Shown: positions 25,006 through 33,150, counted from the first letter of the stretch. The stretch is DNA of 38,422 nucleotides from Planctomycetota bacterium (GCA_016197205.1 JACPWG010000094.1:1-38422), one strand, 5' to 3'. Notes: generated by a model from the letters alone, not told the origin. Translations and numbers: made by a program.

Positions 25006-25327
25006 CAGCCCTTCCAAGGTGGCTGAACGAGTCGACTCGAGCGGCACGGAGGCTCAACCGGCCGAGCGCGGGGAGGGGGGGGGGGGGGGCGAACGTCCCA
25101 CTGCTCGCCTCCGTCGGCCCCGAGCCCTTGTGGTGCAGGGCTTCCGCCCTGCACCGACGGGACGCCCCGTATGAAATTCGCCGAGCGTTTGAAGTGCGGG
25201 AGCAGCCAGAGGAAGTCGGGGACAAGGGTCAGACGTTCCGTGCGAGAGCGGGTGCAGGGCGGACCCGTCCAGTGCTCACGCTGGTTGCGGCGGACGACGG
25301 GGCGGCGCAGCCACCTTGGAAGGGCTG
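25006..25327 (+). mobile_element. MITE-like element, family 1, copy 3 (322 bp)
   Basis: Perfect 20-bp terminal inverted repeats: CAGCCCTTCCAAGGTGGCTG at 25006-25025 and its exact complement at 25308-25327. It is the same family and orientation as copy 2, but about 53 bp shorter because the right internal palindrome arm is missing. It also carries a run of 15 G (25075-25089) where the others have GGGAAGGGG. The perfect ends and duplications suggest the youngest insertion of the three. Confidence 0.92.
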
Positions 25328-25337
25328 GCCCAGGAGG
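25328..25337 (+). repeat. Target-site duplication, right (GCCCAGGAGG)
   Basis: Right-hand copy of the 10-bp duplication made when element copy 3 inserted; identical to 24996-25005. Confidence 0.9.
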
Positions 25338-26055
25338 ATCGCGGCCAGCCCCACGTCGGCCAACAGGAGCTTCGGCGCCTTCATGAGACGCAAGCCGAGG
25401 TTTGCGGAACACGGGCGAAGCCACTGGAGCAGAAAGGGGTCGTTTCCAGCAGTGCGAGGTAGCGCTTGAGCGTGCTGAGGGGGATGCCGGAGGTCCGCGA
25501 CAAGTCCGAGGCGTTGCAGAGGCAGGCGACCCGCGTCGCAAGCAAGGTGAGCAGTCGCGGCAACTCGGTCAGCCCCTCGATGCGCGCAAGGTCGCGCACG
25601 TCCCGCTGCAAGAGCGTCGTGAGGTAGGCGCCGAACCACGCACGCCGACGCGTCGGCGCGCCGCGGGCCAACAGCTCCGGGTAGCCGCCGCGGACGATTC
25701 GCTCGGCGGGCCCCGGCTCGACGGCCTTCGCCAGGGTGGGCAGCCGTTCGCGGAACACGGCGTCCACTCCCCAAGCCGCACCTCGCGGCGCGGCGTTCGC
25801 TCGCTCGCCCCCACTCGGGGGCACGTCCGGGCGTTGGCAGGCCCGCAGCCGCGGTGGTTCGCGAGGCGTTCGCGGTGCATCCCGGCAACGACCGCGTTGA
25901 CGAGGGCGGCCACGGCAGTCCCCCGTTTTCGCTTGGCTGAAATCCGAGCCCGGGATACAAACGAGTCCTGGCTTGGTGCCGCCCCACCCATGCCGCTTTG
26001 CAACGCTCTGCATGCCGCCCTACGAAATGCAAGCACCGAATGCCGGAGAGCGCCC

Positions 26056-26331
26056 ATGACGAAGACGCAGCCTCGATACTCCAAAGAGGAGTTTGCCCAG
26101 CGCGGCGACGGAATTTACCAGAGCGAGATTCTTCCGAAGTTGGCGGCCGTCAGCGCGGGGAAGTTCGTGGCGATCGATGTCGAGACCGGCGCTTACGAAG
26201 TGGATGCCGACGAACTGGTGGCGTCGGATCGCCTGCTCGCGCGAATCCCGAGCGCCCAGATTTGGCTTCGGCGAGTCGGTGCCCGCCACGTTCGCCGCTT
26301 CGGCCCCCGGCCGCGATTGGGCGAGGCATGA
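26056..26331 (+). CDS. Small hypothetical protein coupled to the aspartic protease
   Basis: 91 residues. It opens with a helix (YSKEEFAQRGDGIYQSEILPKL), followed by SAGKFVAIDVETGAYEVDADELVASDRLLARIPSA, a G-K-x-V-A-I-D strand and loop resembling DUF5678-type small domains, and a basic C-terminus (VRRFGPRPRLGEA). GGAGA lies just upstream of the ATG. The TGA overlaps the protease start (ATGA), so the two are made together; pairs of this kind with DTGF proteases may be chaperone/inhibitor or toxin-antitoxin-like units. That role is inference. Confidence 0.7.
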   Translation: MTKTQPRYSKEEFAQRGDGIYQSEILPKLAAVSAGKFVAIDVETGAYEVDADELVASDRLLARIPSAQIWLRRVGARHVRRFGPRPRLGEA

Positions 26332-26699
26332 TCACGGGGGTCGTCACGCCCGATCGCGCGGCAACGGTCCAACTGACGGTGCGGAGCACCTCCGGCCAGG
26401 AGACGACGCTCGCTGCGGTGGTCGATACCGGCTTCGACGGGTCCCTCAGCCTTACATCCGCGGTGATCTTGTCGCTTGGCCTCAGGTGGCGTGGACGCGG
26501 TCGTGCTTTGCTTGCCGACGGCAGCGAGAGCGTATTCGACATCTTTGAGGCCACGGTCACGTGGGATGGGCACCAGCGCCGCGTCGCCGTCGATCAGGTC
26601 GAGACCGTACCACTCATCGGCATGGCTCTCCTCGACGGGTACGAGTTGACGATTCAGGTCCGAGCTTCCGGCGCCGTGAGCATCAAGCCGCCTCCCTGA
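26328..26699 (+). CDS. Clan AA (DTGF-type) aspartic protease
   Basis: 123 residues, retropepsin size, so it would act as a homodimer. The active-site motif AAVVDTGFDGSLSL (Asp in D-T-G-F) is the hallmark of the bacterial DTGF clan AA family. A beta-rich body follows (LADGSESVFDIFEATVTWDGHQRRVAVDQVETVPLIGMALL), in which PLIGMALLDGYEL is the conserved C-terminal G-x-x-L-L strand. No signal or membrane segment, so it is cytoplasmic. Substrates are unknown for the family. It is translationally coupled to the small gene upstream. Confidence 0.88.
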   Translation: MITGVVTPDRAATVQLTVRSTSGQETTLAAVVDTGFDGSLSLTSAVILSLGLRWRGRGRALLADGSESVFDIFEATVTWDGHQRRVAVDQVETVPLIGMALLDGYELTIQVRASGAVSIKPPP

Positions 26700-26851
26700 A
26701 GCCTCCAGGCAGAGGGGACACCCGGGTCCCGTGCACAGCCACACTCTCGCCGGCCTTCCAGGCGCGCAGGTGCGGCCCGACCTTGACAGGTTGCTATCGG
26801 CGGACCCATGCTCATGGGCGGAAAGGGATCGGGGGGGCTCGTGGAGACCGC

Positions 26852-27175
26852 ATGGTCATGAGGAACGACAACGGAAGCTCCGAGGGTGAGCGTCGTATTG
26901 CATTCCTGGAGAGGGTCTACCTGGACGACCATCGACGCTGGGAGAAAAACCAGCGTACGCTGGACGCGCACCTCAAGCGGCTCGAAGCGATGGAGAAGCG
27001 GCTGGACCGACACATGGACCAAAGCGACCGTCGGTGGGTCCGCGCACTCGAACGCATGCGCAAGTCGGACGGGCGCCACGCCAAGGCCGAGGAGCGCTAC
27101 GCCAAAACGGGCGCGAGAATCGAGGCAGCCCTCCGCGTCCTCCATCGACTGATGGAGAGGCGCCCGGGTTCGTAG
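26852..27175 (+). CDS. Small coiled-coil protein
   Basis: 107 residues dominated by charged heptad-like helix: RRIAFLERVYLDDHRRWEKNQ, LDAHLKRLEAMEKRLDRHMD, RRWVRALERMRKSDGRHAKAEERY, ARIEAALRVLHRLMER. No signal peptide or membrane segment and no family I recognise; proteins of this type are common near mobile regions. The ATG at 26852 has GTGGAG upstream; ATG 26858 is an alternative. It converges on the sulfur operon with about 120 bp between them. Confidence 0.6.
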   Translation: MVMRNDNGSSEGERRIAFLERVYLDDHRRWEKNQRTLDAHLKRLEAMEKRLDRHMDQSDRRWVRALERMRKSDGRHAKAEERYAKTGARIEAALRVLHRLMERRPGS

Positions 27176-27294
27176 TCGTCCGATCGCCTCGCATGGCCGC
27201 GGCACTCATCGTCGGCGCCCCGACGCGAAAGCGCCCTCCAGGGCCACCTCCCCCGCCATCCCGCACGGTTCGTCGAGCCGGGGGCCCACCCCAC

Positions 27295-28929
27295 CTACCC
27301 GCCCGTCCGCAGCACGCGCGCCGCCCGCGCGATCGCCCGCAGCTTCTCCTCCGCGATCCGCGCCGTCGCGAGCGGGTTGTCCGCGAAGGTCGCGAAGCCG
27401 CAGTCGGGGTTCAAGAGGACGCGGTCGGCGGCGAAGAGGCGCACGGCTTTCCGGCCCCGTGCGAGGATCTCGTCATCGGGCTCGATCGCGGCATGCTTCT
27501 GATTCACCACGCCCACCCCGATCCGGCTCTCCTCCGGCAAGTCCGTGAGGACCTCCATCTCGCCGGCGCGCGGGGTGCACAGCTCCAGGAAGTACGTGCC
27601 GACCCGCAGCTCCCGCAGCAGCGGCATGAGCGGGCGGTAGTCGCCGGCCAGCGCGGCCGACTCGTCGCGCGTCCAGTTGCCGCGGCAGATGTGGATCGCG
27701 GTCCGCTCGCGCGGCGCGCCCCGCACGACGGCGTTGATGAGCTCCCGCGCGAAGGCCAGCTCCCGCGCGGGCTCGGAGCGCTCGCTGAGGGCGCCGCACA
27801 TGAACGAGCGTCGCGTCTTCGGCCCGGAGAAGACCACTTCGGAGAGGACCGGTTCGTCGAACTGCACGATGGCGGCGCCGGCCGCGAGCAGAAAAAAAAG
27901 CTCTTCGCGCAGGACGCGGACCACATCCTCGGCGAGGCGCTCGCGCGAGGCATAGGCGCGGTCGGAGATGCACTCCATCCACATCGTGCGACTGAGGAGG
28001 TACGGGCCGGGGAGGGCGAGCTTGACCGGCAGCCCGGTGAGCGTCCGGGCGAAGGCCAGCTCGTGCACGGCGAGGGCGCGCGTGCGGCCGAGGGGGCCGA
28101 ACACGGCCGGGTGCCGCACGTCGCCCGCCGGGACGTCCAGGGCGCGCAGCTCCCGTTCGAAGGTTTCCGGATCGTCCACCAGCGGAAGCAGGTCGGTGAT
28201 CGGGATGAGCTGGCAGTTGTCGAGCCGGCCGCCGACGAAACTCGCGTAGCTGTCGCGCCGCTCTTCGCCGTCGGTCACCACGTCGACGCCGGCGCGGAGC
28301 TGCGCCTCGACGGCGAGCCGGACCGCGTCGTCGGCGGTCTCCTGGAAGGCTTCCTCCGAGAGGCGCCCCTCGACGTGTTCGTGGATCGCTTGGAGCATCC
28401 AGCGCGGGCGCGGCCAGCTTCCGATCCCCATGACGGCGAAGGCAGGGACGGCCGGCGCGGAAGCGGGTTCCGGGAGGGGGTCGGGGATGTGGACCGGCAA
28501 CAGCTCGCGACCTGCGCGTTTGGCGCGTGGCGCAGGGTCCGGCGCGGCGGCAGCCGCAGACGCGGCAGTGGAGACGGAGGCGACGCCGGCCGCCGGGACG
28601 GGGGAGATCCCGGCGGCCGGCCGAGCCGCGGATGCGGAGGATGTTTCGGGGGACGAGCGCGGTCGCTCGGCGAACGGGCCCTTGCACACGAGGAAGCTGC
28701 GCTGCGACCCGGCGCGCGTCCACGACAGGAGTTCGTTCCCCGTCAGGCGGCACCAGGCGGGCAGGTCTTCCTCGACAGAAATCTCGGTCGAGAGGATCTC
28801 GAGCAGCCCGCCCCGCGCCATGGGGTCGATGTGTTTGCGGATCAGGAGCAGCAGCCCGTTTCCACAATCGAGGTCGCCGCCGTCGAAGCTGACGTCGGCC
28901 GGGAGCGCGTGTCGGTCGTTCGGCGTCAT
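27295..28929 (-). CDS. TusA-like domain fused to a MetE-like (core) methionine synthase domain
   Basis: 544 residues. Residues 10-75 are a TusA/SirA-like fold, with Cys22 (DLDCGNGLLLLIRK) and the LPAWCRLTGNELLSW end (Cys60), but without the usual CPxP motif. An Ala/Pro-rich linker (about 90-165) leads to a domain like the catalytic half of cobalamin-independent methionine synthase: GSWPRPRWM, a VDVVTDGEE segment, and the zinc ligands His413 and Cys415 (HICRGNW), Glu449 (FLELC) and Cys510 (NPDCGF). The N-terminal half of full-length MetE is absent, as in core-MetE proteins, whose methyl donor is not methyl-tetrahydrofolate triglutamate in all cases. It follows DsrE and Cys/TusA genes, hinting at thiol or sulfur chemistry. 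The methyl acceptor is unknown; no ribosome site is clear at the ATG. Confidence 0.85.
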   Translation of the reverse strand: MTPNDRHALPADVSFDGGDLDCGNGLLLLIRKHIDPMARGGLLEILSTEISVEEDLPAWCRLTGNELLSWTRAGSQRSFLVCKGPFAERPRSSPETSSASAARPAAGISPVPAAGVASVSTAASAAAAAPDPAPRAKRAGRELLPVHIPDPLPEPASAPAVPAFAVMGIGSWPRPRWMLQAIHEHVEGRLSEEAFQETADDAVRLAVEAQLRAGVDVVTDGEERRDSYASFVGGRLDNCQLIPITDLLPLVDDPETFERELRALDVPAGDVRHPAVFGPLGRTRALAVHELAFARTLTGLPVKLALPGPYLLSRTMWMECISDRAYASRERLAEDVVRVLREELFFLLAAGAAIVQFDEPVLSEVVFSGPKTRRSFMCGALSERSEPARELAFARELINAVVRGAPRERTAIHICRGNWTRDESAALAGDYRPLMPLLRELRVGTYFLELCTPRAGEMEVLTDLPEESRIGVGVVNQKHAAIEPDDEILARGRKAVRLFAADRVLLNPDCGFATFADNPLATARIAEEKLRAIARAARVLRTGG

Positions 28930-28996
28930 GCGCGGCGGGCGTCAGGGCCCGCGCGGAAATAGCCGCGCACGCCCTGTCCTGAGGGCGCCGAGAGGC

Positions 28997-29013
28997 GCGG
29001 GCCAGAGGCCCGC
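28997..29013. other. GC hairpin between the dsrE-like and metE-like genes
   Basis: GCGGGCC-AGA-GGCCCGC, a perfect 7-bp stem with a 3-nt loop, in the 138-bp gap inside the operon. The surrounding GGCCCGCGCGGAAATAGCC (about 28949-28967) resembles a decayed left end of repeat family 2. It could slow or stabilise the operon transcript here. Confidence 0.45.
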
Positions 29014-29067
29014 ACCCCCAGGCGCTGGTGGGCCAACGAAAAACCTACCGGATGCTTGCGCGACCTC

Positions 29068-29430
29068 TCAGTACGTGATCGAGGGAGAGCCATCGCTGAG
29101 GAACTCGACGAGCTTCGCGCCGCCGACGATCGTCGCGCCCGCCACGAGGCTCGCTTCGTCCAGCTTGCGCTTCTTGAAGCACGGAGAGCAGACCCAGATT
29201 TTTCCGCCGGCCTTGACGAAGTTCGCCATCAACTCGGCCAGCGGGGCGAAGCCCTCCTCGCGGACGTCGTCGGCGAAGCCTTTTTGGGAGAGGCGCACGC
29301 CCTCGATGCTGAGGAAGACCAGCGTTTCCTTGTCGGAGGCGGCGGCGGCGTTCGCGACGACGAAGGCCACGGTCGCCTTGTCGCAATTGTCCTTGGCCGA
29401 GGTCAGGCTGACGCAGAATTTTCCGGGCAT
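29068..29430 (-). CDS. DsrE-family sulfur-relay-like protein
   Basis: 120 residues, the normal size for DsrE/DsrF/TusD-like proteins. The first strand KFCVSLTSAKDNCDKATVAFVVA, the central VFLSIEGVRLSQKGF and the cysteine-bearing loop KIWVCSPCFKKRKLDE (the position of the persulfide cysteine in DsrE relatives) are followed by IVGGAKLVEFLSDG. It starts 3 nt after the stop of the Cys/TusA gene, behind a GGGGG site. In known systems DsrE-type proteins receive or pass on sulfane sulfur to or from TusA; here both neighbours carry TusA-like domains, so the three proteins probably act in one relay. Confidence 0.88.
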   Translation of the reverse strand: MPGKFCVSLTSAKDNCDKATVAFVVANAAAASDKETLVFLSIEGVRLSQKGFADDVREEGFAPLAELMANFVKAGGKIWVCSPCFKKRKLDEASLVAGATIVGGAKLVEFLSDGSPSITY

Positions 29431-29433
29431 GGG

Positions 29434-30051
29434 TCATTTCCCCCTTCGTTGAATCCAGTAATCGGGGTGCGTCGCCGCGAGGAGGATGTGGCCGGTCAGC
29501 CGACACCAGGCGGGCAGGTCCTCGGGCGCGCCGGAGTCACGCGCGGTCACGCGCAGGATCCGTCCCGGGTCCATGCCGCTCAAGCGCTGCCGCAGCTCCA
29601 GGACCAGGTCGCCGCAGCCGAGCTCGCCGGCGTCCCAGGCGGCGTCTTCCCGTCGCGACGGGGAGGCGTCGAGCGGGCCTTGTGCCTTTGCGTTGCCGGC
29701 GCCGGCGGCCCCCGCGCCGCCCACTCGGTCGGCCGGCCACAGGCATCCGGGCCGTGTCTCGGGTCCGAGTCCTTCACGCCGGCCCGCCTCAGCCCAGGCA
29801 ACGCGGTAGCATTCCCGGTGCTGGACGTAGGCGAAGAGTTCGTCGCGAAAGGCGTCGCGCTCGGCCGCAAGCGCGGAGGCAAGGCACGCGAGGCAACGCG
29901 GGGCGTCCCGCGCGCCCATCGCGACGCTCAGGAGCACGTGGTGGCCGCAGAGCGGGCGCCCGCAGGCGCCGCACTTCGCCTGAGCAAATCGCTCGAGGTC
30001 GGCGAGAAGGGCCGCGGCCCGTTCCGGACCGCCCGAGTCGGCCTCGTCCAT
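29434..30051 (-). CDS. Cysteine-rich (zinc-site-like) domain fused to a TusA-like domain
   Basis: 205 residues. The N-terminal half holds C27, C30, C35, H37/H38, C53 and C56 (KCGACGRPLCGHH and RCLACLASAL), spaced as for one or two metal sites. The C-terminal half (138-200) is a TusA-like fold: ELGCGDLVLELRQ (Cys146), RVTARDSGAPEDLPAWCRLTGH (Cys183). As in the MetE fusion, Cys-Gly replaces the Cys-Pro-x-Pro of classical TusA. I chose ATG 30051, which has GGAAAGG upstream; the longer frame to 30207 starts with low-complexity sequence. It is the first gene of the operon with dsrE-like and metE-like genes. Confidence 0.78.
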   Translation of the reverse strand: MDEADSGGPERAAALLADLERFAQAKCGACGRPLCGHHVLLSVAMGARDAPRCLACLASALAAERDAFRDELFAYVQHRECYRVAWAEAGRREGLGPETRPGCLWPADRVGGAGAAGAGNAKAQGPLDASPSRREDAAWDAGELGCGDLVLELRQRLSGMDPGRILRVTARDSGAPEDLPAWCRLTGHILLAATHPDYWIQRRGK

Positions 30052-30251
30052 GCGGCCCTTTCCGCGCAGTTGACGTTCGTGCAGCGTTGCCGATCGTCGA
30101 ACACGGCCGTCGTTACGGGGTAACCGCGAATCGAAAGCCGCGTGCCGGATCGCGCGGGCCGGCCTGCGCTCCGAAGCTCGCGATGAGCGAGCGAAGGAGG
30201 GAGGCACGCGCCCCAGGCATCGTGTCTGGACTTCGTCAAGGGCGCGCCCGA

Positions 30252-31409
30252 CTACCCCTCGTGGACTTCGTGGTAGGTGAGCTTGCGGATCCAGCCCGTC
30301 TTCTCCGGAAGGGGCCGGCCATCCACCTCCACGTAGGCCTTCGGGAGCGCGTTCAGCGCGGCCGAGGCTTCGGGCTTGGGGTCGAGCACGAGGTCACGCC
30401 CCGACGACCAGGTCACCCGTCGCTCGTCCAGGTTTCCGAAATAGTACGCGACCTTCGCCGGGTCCGGGCCCGCGTAGCCGTCGGCCGTCGTCCGCCGCAC
30501 GAGCTGCTCGTTGTCCGGGGTGACCGGGAACGGCGCGCGGAAAATATCCGCGATCGCCACGTCGTGCGAGACCCAGCCGAGCCCCGGCGCATAGAACTGC
30601 GGCCAGCAATGGTAGCTCTGGTCCACGTCCTGCCCGTCCAGCTCCTTCTTGAAGAACGAGCCGTAGATCAGCCGCGCCGGGATCCCCGACGCGCGGGCGA
30701 GGGACAGCCAGAGCGAGTGGAAGTCGGTGCAGTTCCCCGTGTGGTTTTCCAGGCAGTAGGTCGTGCTTCCGACAGGTGAGGCCTTCTTGTTTTTCGGGTC
30801 CTTGACCCAGTAGTCTACGTTGTCGAGCTCCCATTCGTAAAGCTTCTTCGCGGCGAGGACGGGGTTCTTCTCGTCCCCCACGATCGTCCGGGCCAGCTCG
30901 CGGATGCGGTCGTCGATCGGGACGTTCTGGTTCGGCGCGAGGTAGCGTGCGAGGCTCGCGCGTTCGTTGTCGCCGAGCGCGTGGGTCTTCGCGGGGTCGG
31001 CATCGGACTTCACTTCGCGACGAGTGATGCGGAAGGTCTCCAGCACGCTGAATTGCTTTTCCTTCGGGCCCTCCGCCTCGAGGTACAGGACCTTGTTGTT
31101 CTCGGAGTCCTTCGTGACGCGCGTCGGGTACGGCGCCTCGATCTTCAGGTCCTTCACGTCCTGCGACGGGTCGTCTTGGGGGAGCACGAACCAGACCCGA
31201 ACGCGCTTTGCGCCGTCGGGGAGGGTTACGGCCAGCTCATGGCGGACGTCGAAGGTCGCCTTGCGGGCGGCGGGTATCGCCGCGGCGGGCGCGGCGGCGG
31301 TGGGCGCGGCCGCGCCGCCCCCGGCGGCCGGGGCGGGGGCCGGCAGATTCGAGCACGAGGCCAGCGCGGCCGCGGAGGCGAGCGCACCGGCGACGAGGAG
31401 GCGTCTCAT
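30252..31409 (-). CDS. Lipoprotein with transglutaminase-like domain
   Basis: 385 residues. The signal peptide MRRLLVAGALASAAALASC ends in a lipobox (LASC, Cys19), so it is predicted to be lipid-anchored, with an Ala/Pro-rich spacer (20-48). The transglutaminase-like (cysteine protease-fold) core has Cys227 (TGNCTDFHSLW), His267 (QSYHCWPQF) and Asp283 (WVSHDVAIADIF), the full catalytic triad. Such periplasmic or surface enzymes usually act as peptidases or cross-linking enzymes on envelope proteins. It lies 40 bp downstream of the porin stop codon on the same strand with AAGGAA before its ATG, so the two are probably co-transcribed. Confidence 0.9.
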   Translation of the reverse strand: MRRLLVAGALASAAALASCSNLPAPAPAAGGGAAAPTAAAPAAAIPAARKATFDVRHELAVTLPDGAKRVRVWFVLPQDDPSQDVKDLKIEAPYPTRVTKDSENNKVLYLEAEGPKEKQFSVLETFRITRREVKSDADPAKTHALGDNERASLARYLAPNQNVPIDDRIRELARTIVGDEKNPVLAAKKLYEWELDNVDYWVKDPKNKKASPVGSTTYCLENHTGNCTDFHSLWLSLARASGIPARLIYGSFFKKELDGQDVDQSYHCWPQFYAPGLGWVSHDVAIADIFRAPFPVTPDNEQLVRRTTADGYAGPDPAKVAYYFGNLDERRVTWSSGRDLVLDPKPEASAALNALPKAYVEVDGRPLPEKTGWIRKLTYHEVHEG

Positions 31410-31449
31410 CGGGGTTCCTTTTTTTTGCAGGAGAGGTCGGGCGCGGCGG

Positions 31450-32940
31450 TTACCAGTTGTACTGAAAGATGAGCTCGAACCGGTTATCCTCTCCGTCCCC
31501 GAGCCCCTTCCACTGCGTCACCCAGTGGATGTAGTTGAGCTTGATGCTCACATTGGCGCCTGGGTAGAAGGTGTTCGACATGTAATAGGACCAGTTCGTC
31601 TCGCGCCCCTGGTTGTCGACATCGCTGTTCGCGGGGTCGTCCATCGTAAAGCCGGCGCCCGTCAAGAGCCAGGAGCAGGGCTTGTAGGAAAGCTCGGTCC
31701 AGCCTCCGTGCGCCTCGATCTCTTCGCCGCGAACGTTGATCCCCTGGTTGATGCCGCCGCGCACGTCCGGGAGGTTTTCCCCCTGCCAGATCTCGGTCTT
31801 CCAGGCCAGGTCCTTGACGATGGGGATGGTGAGGTCCATGCCGACCGACCAACTGAAGAACTCGGTCTCTCCCGCGATCGGCGTCTCGACTTCTTCCCAG
31901 GCGGTGTGACCCCACACGCCCACGTCGAGGTTTTGTCCTTCGACCCAGAGCGGCGCGGCATAGCCAAGGCGCTGTTCGAAGATGGGCCGGCCGGACTCGA
32001 CGCCGTCGAGATTGCCGCTCGCGTCCCGGTCGTTGTTGTCGATGGCGCCGGAGAGGCCGACCATGCTGCGGAGGGAGAGCTTCCCCGGCCCGACGGCGGG
32101 CTCGTACGTGACCCGGAACTGCGGGCGGCGGTCCCCGAGGTTTCCCGCATTCCACATCAGCGTGTGGTCGTTCACGAGGGGCCAAAGCGGGGAGATCACG
32201 TCCCAGTTCTGGCCCGCCAGGACCGAGAGGTCGCCCCACGTGCTCTTCAGGTAGGCATGCCGGATGCGCGGCACCGCGCGCGACTCCTGGTTGAGGCCGC
32301 TATCGAAATCCATCTCGAGTTTTCCGCTGACCTTCCCCTTGCCGAGGAGATCCATCTCCCCGCCCTCGAGGTCGAGGCCCAACCGCGTGAGGCGGACGTC
32401 CTCCGACCAGCCGTCGTTGTTCGCGTCCGCGCGGATGGCACGAGGCGCCGCCGAGTCCTCCGAGCGGACGAAGAAGGGGAGGAGGTTGTTGTTCAGCGAC
32501 GAGTCGTTGTAGTACGCGTCGAGGCGGAAGAATCCGTAGAACCTCAGCTTGCTGTTCCCGACGGTCCAGGTGGTGGGGACGACGCCGAGCAGGAAGTTCT
32601 TGTCCTCGGGAGGCTTGCCCGGCACCGGGGTGGTCGCCGCGGCGCCGCCGGCGGGGGGCTGGGCGACGGCCGGCGCGGCCGTGGGCTCCCCCGGATAACC
32701 GGACCCGGCGCCGGAGCCGGCGGCAGGCGTCGGCGCGGCCGGCTTCCCGGCCGGCTCGAGCCGCTTCTGCAGCTCCTTCATCAGCTCGAGCATCTGGCGG
32801 TTCTGCTCTTCGAGCTTCTTCACCTGCCCCTTCAGAGTCTCCACCTGGGCTCGCACGTCCTCCTGCGCGGCGGCGAAGGGCGAACCGACCAACCAGAGCG
32901 CCACCGCCAGTGCGGCGAAGCTCGCGCGACAGTGTTTCAT
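31450..32940 (-). CDS. Outer-membrane porin-like protein with coiled-coil N-terminus
   Basis: 496 residues. A signal peptide (MKHCRASFAALAVALWLVG...AAAQ, about 1-26) is followed by a coiled coil (VRAQVETLKGQVKKLEEQNRQMLELMKELQKRLE) and a Pro/Ala/Gly linker (68-110), then a long beta-strand-rich domain (KLRFYGFFRLDAYYND, LAGQNWDVISPLW, LRSMVGLSGAI, ending RFELIFQYNW with the terminal aromatic typical of outer-membrane barrels). The layout, coiled coil plus barrel, fits DcaP-like or Planctomycetes/Verrucomicrobia trimeric porins. ATG 32940 follows a perfect AAGGAGGT site and a strong promoter at 33011-33039. Substrate unknown. Confidence 0.88.
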   Translation of the reverse strand: MKHCRASFAALAVALWLVGSPFAAAQEDVRAQVETLKGQVKKLEEQNRQMLELMKELQKRLEPAGKPAAPTPAAGSGAGSGYPGEPTAAPAVAQPPAGGAAATTPVPGKPPEDKNFLLGVVPTTWTVGNSKLRFYGFFRLDAYYNDSSLNNNLLPFFVRSEDSAAPRAIRADANNDGWSEDVRLTRLGLDLEGGEMDLLGKGKVSGKLEMDFDSGLNQESRAVPRIRHAYLKSTWGDLSVLAGQNWDVISPLWPLVNDHTLMWNAGNLGDRRPQFRVTYEPAVGPGKLSLRSMVGLSGAIDNNDRDASGNLDGVESGRPIFEQRLGYAAPLWVEGQNLDVGVWGHTAWEEVETPIAGETEFFSWSVGMDLTIPIVKDLAWKTEIWQGENLPDVRGGINQGINVRGEEIEAHGGWTELSYKPCSWLLTGAGFTMDDPANSDVDNQGRETNWSYYMSNTFYPGANVSIKLNYIHWVTQWKGLGDGEDNRFELIFQYNW

Positions 32941-33010
32941 CGACAACCTCCTTGGGTCAGAGCGTCCGGTGGCTCCCCACGGCGCCGGCAACGTCCGGAA
33001 CGCGGGGCAC

Positions 33011-33039
33011 AGTATTGCATTACGAAACTGAATAGTCAA
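33011..33039 (-). promoter_or_regulatory. Promoter of the porin operon
   Basis: TTGACT (33039-33034) and AATACT (33016-33011) are 17 bp apart, with TGC before the -10. The surrounding 40 bp are AT-rich, unlike the rest of the window. The leader to the ATG is about 65 nt and carries the strong ribosome site. Confidence 0.8.
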
Positions 33040-33150
33040 GATAGGAACGGGTAATAACAACCTGGCGGCCGGATCGGGCGTTTCGGCCTCGCTCCCGCGC
33101 GTTTTCCGCGCGTTCGCAGGCTCGTTTTGCTGGCCCGCACAGCGCCGGTT

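Larger units (their letters stand above)
24660..25790 (-). pseudogene. DUF4143-type ATPase, remnant broken by an element and a frameshift
   Basis: Read on the minus strand from about 25790: ERIVRGGYPELLARG, WFGAYLTTLLQRDVRDLARI, then a frameshift near 25440 (ALLETTP into FLLQWLRP), then KAPKLLLADVGLAAILLG, the 322-bp element, then MSAATALRASPSFGGLLENFV, YHFRTHEGREVDLVLEE, VGVEVKAS and VVLYRGEETVPFG. This is the DUF4143 half of AAA_14/DUF4143 proteins, usually about 400 residues with an N-terminal P-loop. The whole ATPase domain is missing upstream of 25790, and the last residues run into repeat family 2 copy B. Removing the element and one duplicate restores the frame exactly (AAILLG-MSAAT). 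Not functional. Such proteins are often linked to mobile or toxin-like loci. Confidence 0.85.

Noticed and set aside
25850..26055. Possible N-terminal domain of the DUF4143 protein upstream of the pseudogene
   Set aside because: No P-loop or AAA motif can be read in any frame there; the sequence looks unrelated.
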